Assembly (NCBI RefSeq): GCF_003265345.1
Contig: NZ_QFWW01000026.1
Span: forward strand, 1 to 64,000
Direction of reading: 5' to 3'
From: Lentzea terrae
GTDB lineage: Bacteria; Actinomycetota; Actinomycetes; Mycobacteriales; Pseudonocardiaceae
DNA length: 64,000 bases
A model generated the notes under the pieces. It did not search any database. It was given only the letters and a program-made list of their open reading frames with translations, and had not been told where the DNA came from. Below, piece by piece: positions 40,852 through 49,273 of this stretch (position 1 is its first letter; every line of letters starts with the position of its first letter). The position numbers and the translations under genes were made by a program.

Positions 40852-42234
40852 ATGCCGGTCCCCGGCCCTGGTTACTCGATCACCGTTCGCCTGGAGGCGC
40901 CGCCGTCAGCGAGCGCCGCGGGTGACCTCACGTCGGCCGTCGGCCGCGCGGGCGGGGTGATCACGGCGTTCGACGTCGTGGAGTCGCACAACGACCGCGT
41001 CGTCATCGACCTCACCTGCAACGCCCTGTCCGCGAACCACGCCAAGGACATCACCGACACGCTGGAGACGTTGCCCGGCATCGTCGTCCGCAAGGTGTCG
41101 GACCGCACGTTCCTCGTGCACCTCGGCGGCAAGATCGAGATCTCGTCCAAGGTTCCGCTGCGCAACCGTGACGACCTCTCCCGCGCGTACACGCCGGGTG
41201 TGGCCCGTGTGTGTGAGGCCATCGCCAAGAACCCGGACGACGCGCGCCGCCTGACGATCAAGCGCAACACCGTCGCCGTCGTCACGGACGGCTCGGCCGT
41301 GCTGGGCCTGGGCAACCTCGGCCCCGCCGCCGCGCTGCCGGTGATGGAGGGCAAGGCGGCCCTGTTCAAGAAGTTCGCCGGCGTCGACGCCTGGCCGGTC
41401 TGCCTGGACACCCAGGACACCGAGGAGATCATCCGCGCGGTCGAGCTCATCGCTCCCGTGTACGGCGGCATCAACCTGGAGGACATCTCCGCACCGCGCT
41501 GCTTCGAGATCGAGGCCCGCCTGCGCGAGAAGCTCGACATCCCGGTCTTCCACGACGACCAGCACGGCACCGCGATCGTCGTCGTGGCCGCGTTGCGCAA
41601 TGCGTTGCGGGTCGTGAACAAGGACATCAAGGACTGCCGCATCACGGTCTGCGGTGTCGGCGCGGCCGGTTCCGCGATCATCCGCCTGCTGCAGGCCCAG
41701 ACGCCGGGCGACATCATCGCCGTGGACGTCGACGGCATCGTGCACCGCGACCGCCCCGGCCTGGACGCGAACCTGAAGTCGATCGCCGCCTCCACGAACA
41801 AGGAGAACCAGTCGGGCCGGCTGCACGACGCCCTGGTCGGTTCCGACGTGTTCATCGGTGTCTCGGCCCCGAACCTGTTCGGCGCGGAGCAGGTCGCGAC
41901 GATGGCCAAGGACGCCATCGTGTTCGCCCTGGCCAACCCGGACCCGGAGATCGACCCGATGGAGGCCCAGCAGCACGCCGCCGTCGTGGCGACCGGCCGC
42001 TCGGACTTCCCGAACCAGATCAACAACGTGCTGGCGTTCCCCGGCGTCTTCCGCGGCCTGCTGGACGCGCACGCCCGCACCATCACCGACGCGATGCTGC
42101 TGGCCGCCGCGCAGGCCATCGCCGACGTGGTGGACGGCGACCGGCTCAACGCGTCGTTCATCGTCCCGTCGGTCTTCGACAACACCGTGGCGCCCGCCGT
42201 GGCCGACGCCGTCCGCAAGGCCGCGACTTCGTAG
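40852..42234 (+). CDS. NAD(P)-dependent malic enzyme with N-terminal ACT domain
   Basis: A 460-residue enzyme that decarboxylates malate to pyruvate. An ACT-like regulatory domain (about 8-80) precedes the malic domain, with SRAYTPGVARVCEAI near 113 and the catalytic Asp cluster NLEDISAPRCFEIE and HDDQHGTA. The NAD-binding motif is GVGAAGSA near 268. GGGAGGAAG precedes ATG 40852 by 5 bp. The ACT domain suggests control by a small ligand, perhaps an amino acid. It joins the TCA cycle to pyruvate. Confidence 0.93.
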   Translation: MPVPGPGYSITVRLEAPPSASAAGDLTSAVGRAGGVITAFDVVESHNDRVVIDLTCNALSANHAKDITDTLETLPGIVVRKVSDRTFLVHLGGKIEISSKVPLRNRDDLSRAYTPGVARVCEAIAKNPDDARRLTIKRNTVAVVTDGSAVLGLGNLGPAAALPVMEGKAALFKKFAGVDAWPVCLDTQDTEEIIRAVELIAPVYGGINLEDISAPRCFEIEARLREKLDIPVFHDDQHGTAIVVVAALRNALRVVNKDIKDCRITVCGVGAAGSAIIRLLQAQTPGDIIAVDVDGIVHRDRPGLDANLKSIAASTNKENQSGRLHDALVGSDVFIGVSAPNLFGAEQVATMAKDAIVFALANPDPEIDPMEAQQHAAVVATGRSDFPNQINNVLAFPGVFRGLLDAHARTITDAMLLAAAQAIADVVDGDRLNASFIVPSVFDNTVAPAVADAVRKAATS

Positions 42235-42269
42235 GGGCCCTTCCTCCGGTCGCGGCATACGATCGCGGT

Positions 42270-42743
42270 ATGACCAAGCAGTTCACCCACCTGGACTCAC
42301 AAGGCGCGGCCCGCATGGTCGACGTCTCCGGCAAGGAGCAGACCACCCGGACGGCCGTGGCCACCGGGATCCTGCACACGACCGCCGAGGTGGTTGACCT
42401 GCTCGGCTCCGACGGCCTGCCGAAGGGCGACGCCCTGGCGACCGCGCGGATCGCGGGCATCATGGCCGCGAAGCGCACCTGGGAGCTCGTTCCCCTGTGC
42501 CACCCGATCTCGCTGTCGTCGGTGGTGGTGGACCTGGCCCTGGCCGCGGACTCAGTCCTGATCACGGCCACGGTCCGCACCACCGACCGCACGGGCGTCG
42601 AGATGGAAGCCCTGACCGCGGTCTCGGTCGCCGGTCTGACCCTGCACGACATGGTGAAGTCCGTGGACCCGGCCGCCTCCCTGGACGCCGTCCGCGTCGA
42701 ACGCAAGGAAGGCGGCAAGTCGGGCCTGTGGGAGCGTCCGTGA
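42270..42743 (+). CDS. moaC: Cyclic pyranopterin monophosphate synthase
   Basis: A 157-residue MoaC, the second enzyme of molybdopterin synthesis. Family motifs: MVDVSGKEQTTRTAVATG, IAGIMAAKRT, LCHPISL and TDRTGVEMEALTAVSVA. TACGAT (42258-42263) lies 6 bp before the ATG, so the moaC-mog-moaE message is probably leaderless. The GTG of the next gene overlaps its stop. Confidence 0.95.
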   Translation: MTKQFTHLDSQGAARMVDVSGKEQTTRTAVATGILHTTAEVVDLLGSDGLPKGDALATARIAGIMAAKRTWELVPLCHPISLSSVVVDLALAADSVLITATVRTTDRTGVEMEALTAVSVAGLTLHDMVKSVDPAASLDAVRVERKEGGKSGLWERP

Positions 42744-43210
42744 AGGCAGTGGTCATCACCGCCTCGAACCGAGCCTCGTCGGGTGTCTATGAGGACCGCA
42801 GCGGCCCGCTGATCGTTTCTTGGTTGGCGGATCGCGGCTTCGCGGTCTCTTCACCGGTAGTCGTGCCAGACGGCGACCCGGTCAAGCAGGCGTTGTCGGA
42901 GGCGGTCGCTTCGGGCGCCGACCTGGTCGTGACCACGGGAGGCACCGGCATCAACCCGACCGACCGCACCCCGGAAGCCACTCGTTCGGTGCTCGACTAC
43001 GAGATCCCGGGCCTGGCCGATGCGATCCGCATGTCGGGCTGGCCCCGAGTCCCGGGCTCGGTCCTGTCCCGCGGCGTGGCAGGCGTGGCGGGCCGAACCC
43101 TGATCGTGAACCTGCCGGGCTCGACCGGCGGAGTCCGAGACGGCCTGGACGTGCTGGCCACCGTCGTGGAGCATGCCCTGGACCAACTGCGCGGAGGTGA
43201 CCACAAATGA
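42740..43210 (+). CDS. mog: Molybdopterin adenylyltransferase/MogA-MoaB family protein
   Basis: A 156-residue MoCF domain protein with TTGGTGINPTDRTPEATR (the conserved molybdopterin-binding loop), SRGVAG and NLPGS. It activates molybdopterin by adenylation before metal insertion. GTG 42740 overlaps the moaC stop; its own stop overlaps the moaE ATG. Corresponds to Rv0865 mog by order. Confidence 0.93.
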   Translation: MKAVVITASNRASSGVYEDRSGPLIVSWLADRGFAVSSPVVVPDGDPVKQALSEAVASGADLVVTTGGTGINPTDRTPEATRSVLDYEIPGLADAIRMSGWPRVPGSVLSRGVAGVAGRTLIVNLPGSTGGVRDGLDVLATVVEHALDQLRGGDHK

Positions 43211-43632
43211 GCGTCGTCCTGAGGGCAGTCGTAACCGAAGACCCCCTCTCAGTGGCCGAACACGAGGCCCTGGTCACCTCAGACCGAGCAGGCGCAATCG
43301 TCACCTTCTCCGGCGTGGTCCGCGACCACGACGGCGGCCGCTCGGTACTCGAACTCGAATATCACTCCCACCCGTCCGCAGCGGACGTGGTGGCCGAGGT
43401 GGTCGCCTCCCTGGCCGACAAGTACTCGGGCGTGCACGGCATCGCCGTCTCACACCGAGTAGGCCCGCTCAAGATCGGCGACGTGGCCCTGGCCTGCGCG
43501 GTGGCCGCCGAACACCGCAAGGAAGCCTTCTCGCTGTGCGCGGACCTGGTCGACGAGGTCAAGGCCCGCCTACCGGTGTGGAAGCGCCAGGTCTTCTCCG
43601 ACAACACGGACGAGTGGGTCAACTGCCCCTGA
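43207..43632 (+). CDS. moaE: Molybdopterin synthase catalytic subunit
   Basis: A 141-residue MoaE that works with MoaD to put sulfur into precursor Z. Motifs: GAIVTFSGVVRDHDGG, LEYHSHP, HRVGPLKIGDVAL, AEHRKEAF and, at the end, PVWKRQVFSD with the catalytic Lys. Third gene of the operon. A complete moaD lies 4 kb downstream on the other strand. Confidence 0.95.
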   Translation: MSVVLRAVVTEDPLSVAEHEALVTSDRAGAIVTFSGVVRDHDGGRSVLELEYHSHPSAADVVAEVVASLADKYSGVHGIAVSHRVGPLKIGDVALACAVAAEHRKEAFSLCADLVDEVKARLPVWKRQVFSDNTDEWVNCP

Positions 43633-43702
43633 CCCGACCCGCAACCTGCCGGGGTGGGCAGCTTGCCAGCCAGCGGCACGGTGGACCGTGGCGTACCGAC
43701 CA

Positions 43703-43759
43703 GGCGCGGCCGACCCGCATGGTGGGCCGGGGTGGCGCGGCCAGCCCGCATGGTGAGCC
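43703..43759. repeat. Two tandem 26-bp near-repeats (31-bp period)
   Basis: 43703-43728 and 43734-43759 share GGCGCGGCC and CCCGCATGGTG with three or so differences. They lie between moaE and the second copy of the dispersed repeat. Non-coding. Confidence 0.5.
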
Positions 43760-43823
43760 ATGGCGGACCGGCGAGGTCGCGAGCCGATGTTGGCGCGGCG
43801 ACCAAGCTAGCTAGCTCAGGTAT

Positions 43824-44100
43824 TGGCGGTACTCGGTGACGCTATTCCGGGAGCGAGCCACGAGGATTCCGTCTACATCTCGCGAAGCCGAAGGCAAGCG
43901 GCGATGGCGACGCCGAGCCGATGTTCCTATGGCAATGCGGGCCGAAGGCAACTCCGTGTGGCGATGCGAAGCGAGCCGGACAGGGCTGTGCCACCGCGGA
44001 CCAGCGGTAATGACCGCAAGCCAACCAGCCCGACGCAACCCAAGCCCGTCCGGCGACCTGCGCAACCACCAACGCAAGGCGACCAAACCGCAACCCGGCG
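43824..44100. repeat. Dispersed repeat, copy 2 (uninterrupted)
   Basis: Matches 74-290 plus 453-505 with scattered changes and lacks the 163-bp insert of copy 1: at 44032-44040 GACGCAACC runs straight into CAAGCCCGTC, whereas in copy 1 these are separated. It thus shows the empty-site version. No ORF with good codon bias. Confidence 0.7.
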
Positions 44101-44115
44101 CCCACAAACGCAGGC

Positions 44116-44152
44116 AGGGACCTCACCGTCGGGGGGTGACGGTGAGATCCCT
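44116..44152. terminator. Terminator-like hairpin after the Rpf gene
   Basis: AGGGACCTCACCGTC (44116-44130) pairs with GACGGTGAGATCCCT (44138-44152) with one mismatch and a loop of seven. It lies 57 bp past the stop of the leftward rpf gene. No T-run. Confidence 0.6.
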
Positions 44153-44208
44153 GGTCCTGTGTCAGCCCACAACAGCGGGCCAGACGATCAATCGGCCAAC
44201 AACCCTGC

Positions 44209-44856
44209 TCAGATCAGGATCTTGTGGCCCGGGAAGATCAGGTCGGGGTTCGTGAGGAAGTCCTTGTTCTTCTCCACGATGGCCTGCCAACCGCCGGCGA
44301 CCTTGTTCGCCTCGGCGATCTTCGACAGCGTGTCGCCCGGCTTGACCTCGTAGTTGCCGTTCGGGTTCGTCTTCGAAGCGGCGAGCGAGACCACCGGCGC
44401 CTGCTGCACCGGGGCGGCCGTGCGCTGCTGCGGCTGCGCCTTGCGCTGCGGCTGGGCCTGCTTCTGCTTCGGGGCCGGCGCGGCCTTGCCCGCGTAGGCC
44501 CCGATGCGCTGGCTGCACGACGGCCAAGCGCCCTTGCCCTGCGTGCGGAGCACGTTCTCGGCGACGCGGATCTGCTCCTCGCGCGAAGCGTTGGCCGGGT
44601 TGCCCGTACCACCGTTCGCCTTCCAGGTGCTCGGTGTGAACTGCAGACCGCCGTAGTAGCCGTTGCCGGTGTTGGCGGCCCAGTTGCCACTGGCCTCGCA
44701 CTGCGCGAGTGCGTCCCAGTCCATTCCAGGGGCGGCGTTGGCGGTGCCAACGGCCAGGCCCAGAGGGGCGCCGGCGATGATGCCGACGGCCGCGACCTTG
44801 GCGATAGTGCGAGCGGCGGAACCCTGCTTGCCCTGCTTGCCTCGGTTGAAAGCCAT
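44209..44856 (-). CDS. Resuscitation-promoting factor (transglycosylase-like with LysM)
   Basis: A 215-residue secreted protein. The signal peptide ends ANA (residue 41). The Rpf domain follows: DALAQCEASGNW with catalytic Glu54, GNGYYGGLQF and CSQRIGAY. A Lys/Gln/Pro-rich linker leads to a LysM domain (about 168-215, YEVKPGDTLSKIA) for peptidoglycan binding. Rpf enzymes cut peptidoglycan to allow growth after dormancy or germination. ATG 44856 has GAGAGG upstream. A long leader with a perfect CRP-type site lies upstream. By position it corresponds to M. tuberculosis rpfA. Confidence 0.93.
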   Translation of the reverse strand: MAFNRGKQGKQGSAARTIAKVAAVGIIAGAPLGLAVGTANAAPGMDWDALAQCEASGNWAANTGNGYYGGLQFTPSTWKANGGTGNPANASREEQIRVAENVLRTQGKGAWPSCSQRIGAYAGKAAPAPKQKQAQPQRKAQPQQRTAAPVQQAPVVSLAASKTNPNGNYEVKPGDTLSKIAEANKVAGGWQAIVEKNKDFLTNPDLIFPGHKILI

Positions 44857-45070
44857 GTGCCTCTCGGTCCACCACACCTGCGGCCAGGAACTCGGGTTCG
44901 GGCCCGGTATGTTCCTGCGTCCCAGTCCGGCGGTTTCTCTCGCTCGGGGTCGTTCCGGAGAACCCTCGGACTGGGTTCGGTGCTCGGTCCTCCGGTCTTG
45001 CTCGTGGCTGGTCGGGTCCAGCCGAGGAGCGACGGTACGTAACCGACCGACCTCGCACCAAACGTATTCG

Positions 45071-45090
45071 ACTGTGACGCGTATCACAGT
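45071..45090. promoter_or_regulatory. CRP-type operator upstream of rpf
   Basis: ACTGTGACGCGTATCACAGT contains TGTGA-N6-TCACA with perfect 7-bp arms. It is 215 bp upstream of the rpf start. In M. tuberculosis the CRP homologue Rv3676 binds this consensus and activates rpfA, so this is probably a conserved cAMP-receptor control site. A second short palindrome, AACGTTTTGGAACGTT, lies next to it at 45091-45106. Confidence 0.8.
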
Positions 45091-45284
45091 AACGTTTTGG
45101 AACGTTGTGCTGACCCTACAAAACCGCAGGTCAAATATGTCGTTATCGGTCCGTTTCCATTCTGAGATCGGCCGAGATCTATCACTCAAAGTGAGGCATG
45201 GCTCACGCGTGTTGGGCCATCGGAGACGCCCTCGTCACCCGTCGAGGGACGGTTCTCGAGCGGCCGGATCATGCTGTCCGCATG

Positions 45285-45439
45285 AGCAGGAGTCGCGACT
45301 GGCCGCGCTGATGAAGATTCATGCGACTGCGGGCGATGCGGTGGAGGCCGAGCGGTACCGGCGGGAGGCACTGGAGCCGGCCCGCCTGACCGGCCGGAAG
45401 GAATGGGAACGGCGGCTGAGCGCGAGTTCGGCACGATGA
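45285..45439 (+). pseudogene. Relic of the C-terminus of an AfsR-like TPR regulator
   Basis: The frame ending at 45439 encodes LAALMKIHATAGDAVEAERY and then RREALEPARLTGRKEWERRL. It aligns with the C-terminal end of the very next gene (LAELAEVHRAMGDEEEAERC, then RLRALELARVTGRRAWERKL). Only this terminal TPR segment of about 50 codons remains; no start or upstream domains are present. It looks like the remnant of a tandem paralogue deleted down to its tail. Confidence 0.75.
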
Positions 45440-45443
45440 ACCC

Positions 45444-47885
45444 ATGAGGATCGATGCGTTGCGCGCGGCACTGGCGGCCAAGCCAGGGCAGCCGGTGCCG
45501 TTCGACGAGCTGATCGACGCCGTCTGGGGCAACGACAAGCCGTCGAACCCCCGGAGCGCGCTGCGCAACCTCGTGCAGCGGCTGCGCGTGACCGACGAGG
45601 TGGTCACCGAGCCGTCCGGCTACCGGCTCGTGCCGCGCAAGCCAGGCCCGCGCCAGCTGCCTGCCGATCTGCCGGACTTCGTGGGCCGCACCGAGGAAAT
45701 CGCCCGAGCTCTCGGCTCGACCGCGCCGGTGCTGACGATCACCGGGCCGCCTGGTGTCGGCAAGACGTCGCTGGCGGTCCACATCGCGCACCGGCTGAGC
45801 GAGCGGTACGCCGACGGCCAGCTGTACGTGAACCTCCGCGCGTTCTCACCGGGCGCCCCGGTCACGCCGGAGCAGGCGGTGTCGCGGTTCCTGCGCGCGC
45901 TCGGCGTCGAGGAGGTGCCTGTCGACCTGGCGGCGCAAACCGAGTTGTACCAACGGATGACCACTGATCGCGCGGTGCTGGTCGTGATCGACAACGCCAC
46001 CCGCGAGCTGCTCGGCCCGCTGCTGCCGGGCGGCGAGGGCACGAAGGTGATCGTCACCAGCCGCAGCGACCTGCCGGAGCACGAGCAGCTCAGGATCGGC
46101 GTCTTCGGCCACGGTGAGGCGCAGGACCTGTTGGCGCACCTGCACATCGGCGGCAGCCGGAACGAACGGGCCGAGCTCGCCCGGCTGTGCGGGCACCTGC
46201 CGCTCGCGTTGCGGATCGCCGCGGCGAACGTGGCGGACGGACACCTGCCCGACTACCTGACCGAGCTGCGCGGTGACGACCGGCTGGGTGCCTTGGAGAT
46301 CGAGGGCGACGCGGCGGTGCGGGCGACCTTCGACCTCTCCTACCGCGCGCAATCCCCTGCGGCACAACGGTTGTTCCGGTTGCTCGGACACGTGCCGGGA
46401 CCGGACTTCGGGGTCGGCGGCGCGACGGCGTTGCTCGGCGAGGACGCGGCGGGTCCGCTCGGCCAGCTGGTCGACGCGAACCTCGTCCACCGCGCGCAGG
46501 ACCGGTACTCCCTGCACGACCTGCTCCGCATCTACGCGGTGCGGCTCGGCGAGCCGGAGCTCGGCCGGCTGCACGACTACTACCTCGTGAACGCGGACGC
46601 GGCCGGCCGGGTGCTGCACCCCGAGTTCAGCAGGCTGCCGTTGCCGCCGATCGCGGACGACGTGCCGCGGCACGACCTGACCGGCACGGCCGAGGCGCTC
46701 GCCTGGCTCGACGCGGAACGGGCGGGCGCCGTGGCGGCGGTCGCCGCGGCCGCGGACCAGCCCGTGACGTGGCAGCTCGCCGACGCCATGCGGGCCTACT
46801 TCTACTTCCACAGCCATCTCGTCGACTGGGTCGCCACGGCTCAGACGGGACTGCGCGCGGCCAGGAGGCACCAGGACCGCGCCGCCGAGGCCTCCATGCG
46901 CGGCTCACTCGGGCTCGCGCACTGGCGGGGTGGCCAGTTCGCCGAGGCGCTGACCGAGTTCGAGGCGGCGGTGGAGGCGGCCAGGCCGCTCGGCGACGAG
47001 CAGACGCTGGGTGCGTTGCTGCTCAACCTCGGCATCGTGAACTGGGAGTACGGTCGCCTCTCCGTCGCTGCCGACGCAGTGAGCGAGGCGTTGCAGATCA
47101 TGGGGGAGAGCCCGCCCGCGCTCTACAACCTCAGCGGGATCCACATGGACCTCGGACCGCTCGACCTCGGCATCTCGTACGCCGAGAAGGTCGTGCGGCT
47201 GTCGGTCGAGCAGGGCATTCCGCGCGGCATCGCGTTCGCGGAAGGACACCTCGCCGACGGCAACCTCCTCGTCGGCGACATCGATCGAGCCGCAGCGCAC
47301 CTCGACGCAGTCGCTCCGATGCTCGACGACCCGTCGCTGGGAGTCGTGTTCGTCCTCCGCACGCTCGACACCCGCGCGTCGTTGGACCTCGAACGCGGCC
47401 GTTTCGACGAGGCGGAGGCAGGTGCCCGCCGCTCACTCGCGCTGGCGATCGAGAACGGCGATCCGAAGTCCGAGGCGGACGCCCTCAACACCCTCGGACG
47501 AGCGTCGCGCGCGCAGGGCCGGCTCGAAGACGCGGTGACGCATCACCAGGAGGCGCTCGAACTGTGCCGCAAAGTCGGCTTTCTGCGTGGTGAGGTCGGC
47601 GCGCTGACCGGTCTCGCCGCGGCTCAACGCGCGCTCGGGCACCTCAACGAGGCCTTCGCGCGCGCCATCGAGGCCGTCGCCGCGGCAGAACGCGGGCAGC
47701 TGCGCGTCTGGCAGGTACCCGCGCTGGCCGAACTGGCCGAGGTGCACCGGGCGATGGGTGACGAGGAAGAAGCCGAACGGTGCCGGTTGCGTGCGCTGGA
47801 GCTGGCCCGCGTGACCGGACGCCGGGCGTGGGAGCGGAAGCTGGAGGCTCAGCCGCCCGCGAACGGCGGCAGCACGTCCAGCTGA
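45444..47885 (+). CDS. AfsR/SARP-like regulator: winged helix, NB-ARC ATPase, TPR
   Basis: An 813-residue regulator. A short winged-helix domain (about 1-65: PVPFDELIDAVWGNDKP, SALRNLVQRLR) is followed directly by NB-ARC with Walker A GPPGVGKTS (about 100-108), VLVVIDNA and VTSRSDLP, then TPR repeats (about 470-800). The BTAD domain of true SARPs is missing between the DNA-binding and ATPase parts. Such STAND proteins activate transcription when an unknown signal releases the TPR clamp. It is 4 bp after a paralogue relic and overlaps moaD at the 3' end by 37 bp. No biosynthetic cluster is adjacent. Confidence 0.88.
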   Translation: MRIDALRAALAAKPGQPVPFDELIDAVWGNDKPSNPRSALRNLVQRLRVTDEVVTEPSGYRLVPRKPGPRQLPADLPDFVGRTEEIARALGSTAPVLTITGPPGVGKTSLAVHIAHRLSERYADGQLYVNLRAFSPGAPVTPEQAVSRFLRALGVEEVPVDLAAQTELYQRMTTDRAVLVVIDNATRELLGPLLPGGEGTKVIVTSRSDLPEHEQLRIGVFGHGEAQDLLAHLHIGGSRNERAELARLCGHLPLALRIAAANVADGHLPDYLTELRGDDRLGALEIEGDAAVRATFDLSYRAQSPAAQRLFRLLGHVPGPDFGVGGATALLGEDAAGPLGQLVDANLVHRAQDRYSLHDLLRIYAVRLGEPELGRLHDYYLVNADAAGRVLHPEFSRLPLPPIADDVPRHDLTGTAEALAWLDAERAGAVAAVAAAADQPVTWQLADAMRAYFYFHSHLVDWVATAQTGLRAARRHQDRAAEASMRGSLGLAHWRGGQFAEALTEFEAAVEAARPLGDEQTLGALLLNLGIVNWEYGRLSVAADAVSEALQIMGESPPALYNLSGIHMDLGPLDLGISYAEKVVRLSVEQGIPRGIAFAEGHLADGNLLVGDIDRAAAHLDAVAPMLDDPSLGVVFVLRTLDTRASLDLERGRFDEAEAGARRSLALAIENGDPKSEADALNTLGRASRAQGRLEDAVTHHQEALELCRKVGFLRGEVGALTGLAAAQRALGHLNEAFARAIEAVAAAERGQLRVWQVPALAELAEVHRAMGDEEEAERCRLRALELARVTGRRAWERKLEAQPPANGGSTSS

Positions 47886-48106
47886 GAGCCAGCGGGCACG
47901 CGCGTCGACGTGTCGCGCACCGCCACGCCGTCCAGCAGGAAGCTGGACGCGGCGAGGACCTTGCCGAGCTGCGCGCCGTGCCGTTCGCCGATGGTGCTCA
48001 CGACGAGCGCCACGGTGGGTTCGGCGGTGTCGAGCAGCAGGTCCTCGTCGGCCACCCCGGCAGCAGCGCGTGCCCCCGCGAAATAACGGATCTTCACGGC
48101 GGTCAC
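47849..48106 (-). CDS. moaD: Molybdopterin synthase sulfur carrier subunit
   Basis: An 85-residue ubiquitin-like protein ending in the diagnostic Gly-Gly (LPPFAGG). It carries the thiocarboxylate sulfur for MoaE. It begins 2 bp after the moaA stop, so moaA-moaD are one operon. Confidence 0.93.
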   Translation of the reverse strand: MTAVKIRYFAGARAAAGVADEDLLLDTAEPTVALVVSTIGERHGAQLGKVLAASSFLLDGVAVRDTSTRVPAGSQLDVLPPFAGG

Positions 48107-48107
48107 G

Positions 48108-49166
48108 TCATCCTCCGATGGAGCTCATGGGACGGTCGGGCTGGTGGAAGCCCGCCTCGTTGATGCCGTGACCGGCCGCCTTCGCCCACATCGTGGCACG
48201 CCAGGCGTCGGCGATCGCGGAGTCGGGGGAGCCGTCGCGCAGCAGCGCACGCAGGTCGGTCTCGCCCTGGCTGAACAGGCAGTTGCGGATCTGGCCGTCG
48301 GAGGTCAGCCGGGTGCGGTCGCAGGCGGCGCAGAACGGCCTGGTCACCGACGCGATCACACCGACGGTCGCGGGGCCGCCGTCGACCAGCCAGCGCTCGG
48401 CCGGCGCACCGCCGCGCGGGGTCTCCGAGGGTGTGAGCGTGTAGGCGGTCGAGAGCATCGTGAGGATCTCGTCGGCCGTGACCATGTTCGTGCGCGTCCA
48501 GCCGTGCTGCGCGTCGAGCGGCATCTGCTCGATGAACCGCAGCTGGTAGCCGTTCTCGACGCAGAAGCGCAGCAGCGGGACGGCCTCGTCCTCGTTCACG
48601 CCGCGCATCAGCACGGAGTTGACCTTCACCGGCTCCAGCCCTGCCGCGCGGGCCGCGTCCAGGCCGTCCAGCACGTCCGTGATCCGGTCGCGCCTGGTCA
48701 GCGTGGCGAACCGGTCGGGGTCGAGGGTGTCGAGCGAGACGTTGATCCGGTTCAGGCCGGCGTCCTTCAACGACTGGGCGCGGCGGGACAGGCCGATGCC
48801 GTTCGACGTCATCGACATGCGCGGGCGCGGCTCCAGCTCGGCCGTCGCGGCGATGACCTGCTCCAGGCCGCGCCGCAGCAACGGCTCGCCGCCGGTGAAG
48901 CGGATGTCCGTGACGCCGAGGTCGACCACGGCGATCCGCATCAGGCGGATCAGTTCGGCGTCGGTGAGCAGCTCGTCCTTCTGCAGCCAGTCGAGGCCCT
49001 CGGCGGGCATGCAGTAGGTGCAGCGCAGGTTGCAGCGGTCGGTCAGCGAGACCCGCAGGTCCTTCGCGACCCGGCCGAACCTGTCGACGAGCAGCGGCGT
49101 GTCCGGTCGTGCCGACCCGTCCGGGGTGCTGCGCACGATCGGTAGTCCCAAGTCCACTGCTGTCAC
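48108..49166 (-). CDS. moaA: GTP 3',8-cyclase
   Basis: A 352-residue radical SAM enzyme, the first step of molybdopterin synthesis. The SAM cluster is C45, C49 and C52 (CNLRCTYC). The second cluster is in CAACDRTRLTSDGQIRNC, and the C-terminal SIGG fits the family's GG end. GTG 49166 is the best start; no clear ribosome site. Divergent from a MarR-type gene. Confidence 0.93.
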   Translation of the reverse strand: MTAVDLGLPIVRSTPDGSARPDTPLLVDRFGRVAKDLRVSLTDRCNLRCTYCMPAEGLDWLQKDELLTDAELIRLMRIAVVDLGVTDIRFTGGEPLLRRGLEQVIAATAELEPRPRMSMTSNGIGLSRRAQSLKDAGLNRINVSLDTLDPDRFATLTRRDRITDVLDGLDAARAAGLEPVKVNSVLMRGVNEDEAVPLLRFCVENGYQLRFIEQMPLDAQHGWTRTNMVTADEILTMLSTAYTLTPSETPRGGAPAERWLVDGGPATVGVIASVTRPFCAACDRTRLTSDGQIRNCLFSQGETDLRALLRDGSPDSAIADAWRATMWAKAAGHGINEAGFHQPDRPMSSIGG

Positions 49167-49258
49167 CCCATCAAGACTAATGAACAACCTCTTGTGGATG
49201 ACGCTACAAATAGGCTTTCTCACGTTCCGCCCGTTTGGAGCACTGTCACAAGGAATTG

Positions 49259-49273
49259 TCTTAGCGGCTAAGA
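49259..49273. promoter_or_regulatory. Palindrome at the start codon of the MarR gene
   Basis: TCTTAGCGGCTAAGA is a perfect 6-3-6 palindrome whose last base is the A of the MarR start codon. A short palindrome on its own promoter is typical of MarR autoregulation. It lies 93 bp from the moaA start, so control of moaA is possible too. Confidence 0.6.

Noticed and set aside
43842..44126. 94-codon minus-strand frame over repeat copy 2
   Set aside because: Its frame is not kept in copy 1, it has no ribosome site, and the DNA is a dispersed repeat.
44857..45070. c-di-AMP (ydaO) riboswitch before rpf
   Set aside because: Such switches precede rpf genes in other actinobacteria and the leader contains CCGAACCC-like pieces, but I could not find the conserved GGTGAATC and GACAGCTAAC blocks. 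A covariance-model search would settle it.
45444..47885. Pathway-specific activator marking an antibiotic cluster
   Set aside because: No biosynthetic genes are adjacent; neighbours are housekeeping molybdopterin and rpf genes.
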